DNA from: Trichobilharzia szidati
Lineage: Eukaryota > Platyhelminthes > Trematoda > Strigeidida > Schistosomatidae
Reading direction: 5' to 3'
Length of the DNA: 64,000 nucleotides
Assembly (NCBI GenBank): GCA_944472155.2
Contig: OX235273.1
Span: 100,524,582 to 100,588,581, forward strand
The number at the start of each line of letters is the position of its first letter. The stretch's first letter is position 1. A model generated the notes under the pieces. The model was not told the DNA's origin. It searched no databases and saw nothing but the letters and a program-made list of their open reading frames with translations. This document shows, piece by piece, positions 57,760 through 64,000 of the stretch. A program made the position numbers and the translations under genes.

Positions 57760-59210
57760 TAAACCCTTCTATTCGGAATATGTTTTAATCTTGTGCGACA
57801 TTTAGGATACGTTTCCTTCGTAGAGTGGATTGCAGTAGTTTGATATCTATTCGGAGATATAAAGTGAGTGCCGGTCGAGATTCGTGGACTTGGCCGGATG
57901 GTTAAAATTGCATGGCTAACAGCATTTTCGATGGATCTTTCCAAGTGAAATATTCGATTTTCTGTTGAATTAAGTAGATGTCTTGCATTTTTCTCATAGA
58001 GAGGTGACTTGCATCCCAAGCCACATGTGCAATAACTTTGACTAGTTGAGGCTGTCATCTACTTTGGCTTAAGTTACAAGTGCTTAGTTGCATGCTCATT
58101 ATTAAGTTACTAACATGGGTTTAAGTGACTAGGATTGGTGTTTCTGTTGCTCTGGTTACTGTTATCGGTCAAATAGTAAGGAGAACGTGAAGAAATTATT
58201 TGAGGGAACAGTTTTGACATTTAGAGTGAGAGATGAAGATGCAGATGGGCGAAGGCCTTATGAGAATGCATGAGACCTTGGTACTTTCAGCGGAATTTAA
58301 CCACATCTTGAATTGGTTGAGGAAGATAAAGTGCCGGTGATTTTTAAGTAGAGCAGATAAATGTATTAAGCTGGTCACAGAATGCCCATTGGGAGCTGCA
58401 TCTTTTGGAGTCTTATACATTGATTTAAGTCATACATAGAGTAAGTCGGCATTGGTACCTTTTATAACCAACCTGTTCTGGTCTCTCGTTTAAGTGTGCC
58501 GTATGTAGTGTGTCTGGTTTCGCGGCTTTTGAGGGAAACGCCTTATTGATAATTGGTAGTTGGCGAAAGAAATCACAGGACATATTTGTAATAATAATGG
58601 AGTCAGTAAAGCTGATATTATTGCACTGAATTAATGCTATTTCTGCTACTTCACTTCAAAAGACTATCGTGTTATTAGTGTGAATTTGTCGTTGTGAAAT
58701 TGGTATTTTAATTTAAAGAATAGACGGATTATAAGGGAGTGAGACCGAAATATTCTTAAGTGTGAATGTAGAAACGGTAGTCATAAACGAAAGTACTTAA
58801 TGAGAGAAACTGCCTTCATAGAATTTGACTTGCCATATGCGTAATTCGCCTGCATGTTTGAAGACTCTCAAAGAAAAGTTATGATGATGTATGTATTTGG
58901 ATAGCCTTATTACCAGTCGAAAATAAGAAGGGACTGCATCTTTTAAGAAGGATACAGACAACCTCAGCACGAAGCAACGGATTCAGAAGTCCAAGTATGA
59001 CATATAGAAGATTGGATGGGAAGTAAGTGAGTGATTGTGGGCAATCCTTGAGACAAGTGTAACTGATAGCAGGGAACCAAATGTAATAGAAACATGCCAC
59101 TAAAGTCCTTTACCTCCCTCATAATTCATGAAACGAATAATATTGATATCATGTGGTATTCTTTATAAAGAAATCTGCTGAAATCGTATCACTTGGCGAG
59201 TACATAATGA
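57760..59210. other. No gene recognised
   Basis: Unique-looking AT-rich DNA outside the palindrome. A 99-aa Cys-bearing frame (57759-58058 minus) shows no known motif. Confidence 0.4.
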
Positions 59211-59214
59211 CCCT

Positions 59215-59425
59215 TCTCTTGTGTATATTCTTTCATTCTTTGGTGTTCCGATACGCACATAGGGTCCTAGGTTATGTGGTTTCATCAGTGTTGGTGTTGT
59301 TAGTCTTATGTTCAACATTCCCTCTTTTCGTGGCTTACTAGTCGCTAGTAGACTAGACAAGTGAGCTGACCGGGAATCGAACCCAGACTATGTTAGTCGT
59401 GTAAGTCATTGACTGCCAAATGAAA
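59215..59425 (-). repeat. Degenerate tRNA-headed SINE
   Basis: The minus strand preserves GGGTTCGATTCCCGGTCAGC and body stretches seen in the SINE at 51986-52224. The A box is lost. Confidence 0.55.
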
Positions 59426-59814
59426 TTATTCATATTCGGAAATTGACAAAGGGAAAGTTTCACTGTATTCACTTCCGAATTTAAGTCAGTAGTATTATAT
59501 TAGTGACAGATCAGTACAGCTGGATTGCGTAAAGCATTTCTTTTTTATGCTTTTCATGTGAGATGAAGGTCCAAAGATTCCTGAATAGAACAAAATCAAT
59601 TTCAGCTTTTAAATTTAGTTGTAAATCTCACTTTGAACAAAATTAATAAACTGTCATATTCTTGGCTTCTTAATTCCATTAAACAGTACAGTTAGTCGAT
59701 AAAACTGAATACCAGAATCTTGAAACTTTCTCTTATCTGTTCACCTCATAAATTGCCAAAAACCACAAGTTACTGAGTACTGCAAAGGTTAGTTGGTATA
59801 GGAATTCTTTTCAG

Positions 59815-60250
59815 GTTTGACCACAGATTGATATCAGTTAGAGAACCATTGAAAACCAGGGAGTACTGGACAGCATTTTGTCCTTGTTTGGGACTAATCG
59901 GTAGTACGCACCCACTGGCTTCCAAAACCAGGATCTTTCGGTTACCAGTCAAGCTCGTAGACTGTTCAGCTAACGGAACCCGATTCAATGGCCCCTGAAT
60001 TCTAGCTTCTTCTAATTCTCCAGTTTAGAGAGACCACCAGCCAGTGTCATCCATGGCGAGTAATTATCGTCACTCCTGATCGGTTCGACCTCACGAATTC
60101 TCACTAGATTTCCAGCAACTGCTTAAAGTAGCCAGTCACTTTTGAGCATCAGATTAATTTTTAGGGGTTATTTTTGGGAATTCGATTTGTTTCGGGTTTG
60201 ACCATGGATTGATATCACTTCGACAACCATCGGAGTGCAGTAATTCACTT
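59815..60250 (-). repeat. Degenerate hammerhead SINE and adjoining remnant
   Basis: 59815-60000 matches the 62333 SINE including GAGTACTGGACAGC and the tRNA-like head, but the ribozyme core is broken (CCGATTA and ACAAAAT). A further remnant resembling the piece between the two SINEs at 56.2 kb, and another SINE tail, follow up to 60250. Confidence 0.6.
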
Positions 60251-60254
60251 GAGG

Positions 60255-61220
60255 CGGTGTTAGTTTGAATACGAATGAACAAAGGCAGACACTACTGCTA
60301 GTCTGGTGTGCTATGAAATCTACTAATTCATAAATACTGCATTACATGATGCCTTTTTGATGTGGTATTTCACCCCATATATATGCATTCTACTTATTTA
60401 TTATGTTTTTCCAACACTCTTCTTCTGACTGGTTTTCTTCATTTGCCTTTGATTATTTAATACTAGATCCACTCACAACACTGACATAAAATCACAACCT
60501 TTGATTCGTCTCCCTGTTGAGTTTGGAATTCAGTCTGATCATTAATGTGGAGCATTCACTAGAATGTGAATATTAATTTTCATTCATGTTTATCAACTTA
60601 GATGTGTGATATTGAATTCAGTGCTAAATATTTTCATAGCTTATCATATACATATGCTCTCATCAACAGTCCAGAAAGAATTCAGTGACACAGACCTGTC
60701 AAATGATTTTAACTTAGCGGTTCCACGATATTGAACAAAACACACTAGTCTTGTCACTGAAAATCATTCCGTGGTAAATACTAACAGTTAGCTGTAGAAC
60801 CTGAAGGAGCTTTCAAAATTAATATTTATTGTTCATTGACCAGAGTTCGTATAAAGAAAGACTGACTGCAGAAGCCCTACATATATGGGTGGATCCTAAT
60901 AGCTAGAAGAGGCGTGAAGTTGTGATGTTTGCTGATGCATTGGTAATTCCTGATTCATAAATAAGAATTGATATGTACCACTAAGCTTACTCAGTCTGAA
61001 TTCCCTATTGTCTTTATCTTCTTATGAAGAGGCGAACAAAGGATTTACACGCATGCATACACCATTGTTTACCGCAAATGCGCACATATATTTTCCATAT
61101 TCAATAATCTTTGACCATGAACTTTAGTCGAACGTGATCAATAATAATCTGATGCAAAAGTACACTGTTTACCGTGTAAGTAGAATGAGGTCAAATTATG
61201 ATCACACTTCATGCAATATA
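60255..61220. other. No gene recognised
   Basis: AT-rich; no open frame or repeat identified. Confidence 0.4.
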
Positions 61221-61326
61221 TGTCCAAACCAAGTTCACTTATAACAGTTTGAAAAAATTTGGGGTATTCATTATAATAAATGTTTTTGTATTTCCCAATG
61301 AATGAAAAACAAAACGATATTGTTTT

Positions 61327-61369
61327 TACTGACGTTTCGCTATTTAATGCTAATAGCTTTATCAAAGTA
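61327..61369 (-). ncRNA. Hammerhead-like motif, PLE 3' repeat
   Basis: Helix I TACT/AGTA, core TTGATAA plus one extra A, helix II GCTATT/AATAGC with a 7-nt loop, then GAAACGTC giving a two-base-pair helix III. Same sequence as 63402-63444. Core positions 3 and 8 are U and A, not C and G. Confidence 0.5.
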
Positions 61370-61723
61370 TTATTAAACCGGAATTTAAAAAATCTCAGCA
61401 TATATATAACAAAGAGTTAAGGGGTGAGAAAATGGACCTAGGTCAAGTTAAAAGGACATATTGAAAGTTAAAATAACAATGAAGATCACTAAACCAAATA
61501 ACAAAGGTAAGTACATCTGTTATGGTATCAAAACAAAGTTTACTAACTTGATCATCATTCGTTAGTCTGGGGTGATTTTTCGTTGTCAGCTTGGTCAATT
61601 GCTAAAGATAACAAAATCAAAATCAAGTGTAGATTGTTGGATTTGATCAATGTTTAAAATTATAAAGGCAGTGTGTGTTTACATAGTGAACTTGCTTATC
61701 ACATTCGTGTTGATTTTGTCACT

Positions 61724-62332
61724 TCATGGGGGAGGGAGGTGTTGTAACCAGGTCAGATTCTGTTTTAGTCCATCATTCCAATTCAGACAATTTGAATTCC
61801 ACTTGATATGAAGTGCTTCTGATATTAGACGTTCATCATGATTTCTGAAGTTTTTCTGGATGATGATTTCAATATTGTCAAAATCAATTTTGTGACCTGA
61901 CTCTATAGCATGTAGACCTATGGCTGATGAATTTTCAAGTTTTTCTAGTTCAGTTGGATTTCTCGGTGGTCGAACAGATGCTCTACGGTGTTCATTTTTT
62001 CTGATTTTGATTTCTCGAGATGTTTGTCCGATGTATATCGCATCACATTCCAAGCATTTTATTTTATGGACACAATTAGATAGAGAATCTTTAGGGATCT
62101 GGTCTTTTATATGGACAAGGTTGTTTCACAGTGTGTCTGATGTTTTAAAGAAAACTCTAATGTCGAGCTGATTGAGTACTCTTCTGATATCATCTGATGT
62201 CTCTGCTGTATATGGAATGACGACTGTTGAGATCCATGTTTTCGGAACACGTTTTCGGCCATACTTAATGTCTGTGTTGATTTTGTTGATAAAGTCTCTT
62301 GAGTAGTTGTTTTGCTTGAGAGTTTCAGTAAT
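61724..62332 (-). CDS. PLE linker and GIY-YIG endonuclease
   Basis: From 62332 down, a segment TSDDIRRVLNQLDIRVFFKT precedes the nuclease, which reads AIYIGQTSREIKIRKNEHR, then LENSSAIGLHAIESGH and DERLISEALHI with the catalytic Glu. The leading CD replaces a fuller Cys finger. A stop near 62130 and a frame change split linker from nuclease, so the copy is probably dead. It cuts target DNA for insertion in active relatives. The upstream RT is separated only by a SINE insertion. Confidence 0.75.
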
Positions 62333-62555
62333 TGCATGGAGGATTTCATTATGAGCTGACATCAGTTAGAGAACCACTGGAAAACCTGGGAGTACTGGAC
62401 AGCTGTTTCGTCCTAGTTTGGGACTCTTCAGCACTACGCACCCACCGGGATTTGAACTCAGGACCTTCTGGTTACAAGACGAGCTCGTATACCATTGAGC
62501 CATTGGGACACGATCCAATAGCCCTTAAATTCTAACATCTTCCAATTTACGACAT
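62333..62555 (-). mobile_element. Hammerhead SINE inserted in the PLE
   Basis: Flanked by a perfect 12-bp duplication AGTTTCAGTAAT (62321-62332 and 62556-62567). The minus strand carries tRNA-like A and B boxes and a ribozyme at 62437-62392 with the intact CTGAAGA, GTCC/GGAC, GAAA and GTC elements. It is nearly identical to the plus copy at 56335-56560, so the family has moved fairly recently. Confidence 0.85.
62392..62437 (-). ncRNA. Hammerhead ribozyme in the inserted SINE
   Basis: Same helices and intact core as the motif at 56447-56492, on the minus strand. Confidence 0.75.
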
Positions 62556-62567
62556 AGTTTCAGTAAT

Positions 62568-63330
62568 GTTGGATATTCCTTCTTCGTTTTCTTTCTCATC
62601 CGTTAACATCAGAGAGTGTGCTCATCTAAGAAGACTTGAAACAACTGAAATCTTTGCATTGATGGGGTGTGATGATCTGAAGTCTAAATATTTATTGGAG
62701 TGGGTTTTCTTCCTGAATATGGATATACTAAAATGTCCGTTTTCCCTTCTCTTAACTAGGCAGTCTAGAAATGGTAGTTCACCGAAGTCTGATTCTGCTT
62801 CCGAAGTGAATTGGATTCTGGGAGATACACAGTTTATTTTCTCCAGGAATGAATTGTGTAGATCTCTTTTTAGTACTACAAAAGTATCATCTATATATCT
62901 TAACCATATTTTAGGAGTGAGCATGCTTGAAAAGATGTTATTTTCGAATATATTCATGAAAAGTTCGGCGACTACTGAGGAGACTGGTGAACCCATAGTA
63001 ACACCATTTGTCTGTCTATATAAACTCTCTTTAAATTTAAAATAATTACTTTCTAGACAAAATTTCAAGCTCTTAATTATTTCACTGGTGTCCATTGGAC
63101 ATCTTTGTGATAGCGTTGTATCTGATTCTAGTAGACTGGAAATGATATCAAGACTTTCGTTAATAGGGATACTAGTATATAATGAGTTCATATCATAGCT
63201 TACCATAATATCTTCTTTATCAATTTCTCGGTGTTCTATTTGGGATTTGAAATCATATGAATGCCTCATAATATTTTGAGTATCCTTTAGTAGTGGTCGT
63301 AGTACCGAGAGTAAGTATTTGGATAGGTTG
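62568..63330 (-). CDS. Penelope-like reverse transcriptase
   Basis: The open part 63269-62622 encodes 215 aa: YDMNSLYTSIPINESLDII (motif A), YRQTNGVTMGSPVSSVVAEL (motif B), WLRYIDDTFVVLK (catalytic YIDD) and ELPFLDCLVKR, in the order of PLE reverse transcriptases. The fingers at the N-terminal side (above 63.27 kb) are cut short by the inverted terminal repeat. The frame itself has no stop through the catalytic core. PLE enzymes prime from a nick or a chromosome end; this copy lacks its front, so it is not autonomous. Confidence 0.85.
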
Positions 63331-63401
63331 TATGTCTATTTTGTCACCCCTTAATTCTTTGTTATATATATGCTGAGATTTTGTAAATACTTTGATAATA
63401 G

Positions 63402-63444
63402 TACTTTGATAAAGCTATTAGCATTAAATAGCGAAACGTCAGTA
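63402..63444 (+). ncRNA. Hammerhead-like motif, PLE 5' inverted repeat
   Basis: Identical to the 61327 motif but on the opposite strand, within the inverted terminal repeat. Confidence 0.5.
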
Positions 63445-63524
63445 AAAACAATATCGTTTTGTTTTTCATTCATTGGGAAATACAGAAACCTTTATTATAA
63501 TGAACACTTCATGCAATTTTTTTA

Positions 63525-64000
63525 TTATATTTTCATGTCTGTTCATGACTCATGTGAATGGACACAGCTTTTAAAGACAAGATTTGTGCTTAATATATAT
63601 ATATATATCTGTTATTTTAATTTCGATTAATTTCCCTGAAAAAATTCTGACCAGTTTGCAGAACAGAACGTTGGAATTACTTATTTCAATTTCGCTGAGA
63701 TTTTGCAAATTGAATTTTTACATATATCTACTTCCCATTCAGCACTCAATTATTTCGGAAATATTCTGTCAAATCTTGATCATAGCTCATATGAATTATT
63801 CAGTCGTTTGTAAGATAAAATGCACTAAGACAGTGTTTTCATTTCAAGAAGCCTATATACGCGTGGAAATATAAATGTAAATAGCATCGACAAGAGATAT
63901 ACGGTTGCGCCATTATGGTTGAACAGCAGTTGAGTTAGCGTAGATAGAATTGCAGGTAAGCCAGTTTATTATATCCAACCAAAACAACGATACATGATGA
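63525..64000. other. No gene recognised
   Basis: AT-rich flank with an (AT)n run near 63595-63609. Confidence 0.4.

Larger units (their letters stand above)
61230..63520 (-). mobile_element. Penelope-like element with inverted terminal repeats
   Basis: The element strand is minus. A repeat of about 180 bp occurs at 63340-63520 (plus) and 61230-61430 (minus), so the ends are inverted; PLEs are known to carry direct or inverted pseudo-LTRs. Between them lie the RT, a linker and the GIY-YIG nuclease. Schistosome PLEs of the Cercyon type are known; this is probably a relative. Confidence 0.8.

Noticed and set aside
34300..57800. CRISPR array or bacterial palindromic repeat
   Set aside because: Repeats are long inverted arms with spliced eukaryotic genes, not short spaced direct repeats.

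Overview
The window looks like repeat-rich, AT-rich nuclear DNA of a parasitic flatworm, most probably a schistosome. The reasons are: split eukaryotic genes with GT..AG introns, some very short (46 nt); CR1-like, RTE-like, Ty3/gypsy and Penelope-like (PLE) retroelements together; tRNA-headed SINEs carrying a hammerhead ribozyme as in the schistosome Sm-alpha repeat; and short secreted-peptide genes whose signal peptide sits on a 55-nt exon, as in schistosome micro-exon genes (MEGs). No bacterial or viral features were seen. Species cannot be fixed from sequence alone.

Layout. 0-1 kb: gypsy gag remnant. 1-13 kb: a young inverted duplication (arms about 1.69-4.15 and 8.87-11.45 kb), each arm holding a nearly identical open CR1-like reverse transcriptase, with an older broken relative between them and a dispersed 250-bp repeat around them. 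13-19 kb: decayed gypsy element. 19.2-19.4 kb: 32-bp minisatellite. 20.6-22.4 kb: second CR1-like element split by a PLE fragment. 23.9-24.2 kb: GIY-YIG fragment of a third PLE type. 25.9-29.3 kb: the only recognisable housekeeping genes, an ARL6IP1-like gene (+) converging on a TRAP-alpha (SSR1)-like gene (-). 29.4-33.4 kb: a gypsy element with an RTE nested inside its protease and its RT inverted in place. 34.3-57.8 kb: four intact copies of a three-exon secreted-peptide gene in two divergent inverted pairs; the second pair lies in a large palindrome (arms 42.12-49.06 and 50.89-57.75 kb, spacer 1.8 kb). 61.2-63.5 kb: a PLE with RT, GIY-YIG endonuclease and inverted terminal repeats, split by a ribozyme-bearing SINE.

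The two main points are the peptide gene family (about 74-77 aa, signal peptide plus short cationic amphipathic mature peptide, TATA box about 64 nt before ATG in every copy), apparently spread by inverted duplication, and hammerhead-like motifs in two PLE families in which the normal C3-G8 core pair is replaced by other pairings. Most other open frames are shadows or decayed repeats. All functional names come from reading motifs by eye; no database search was run.
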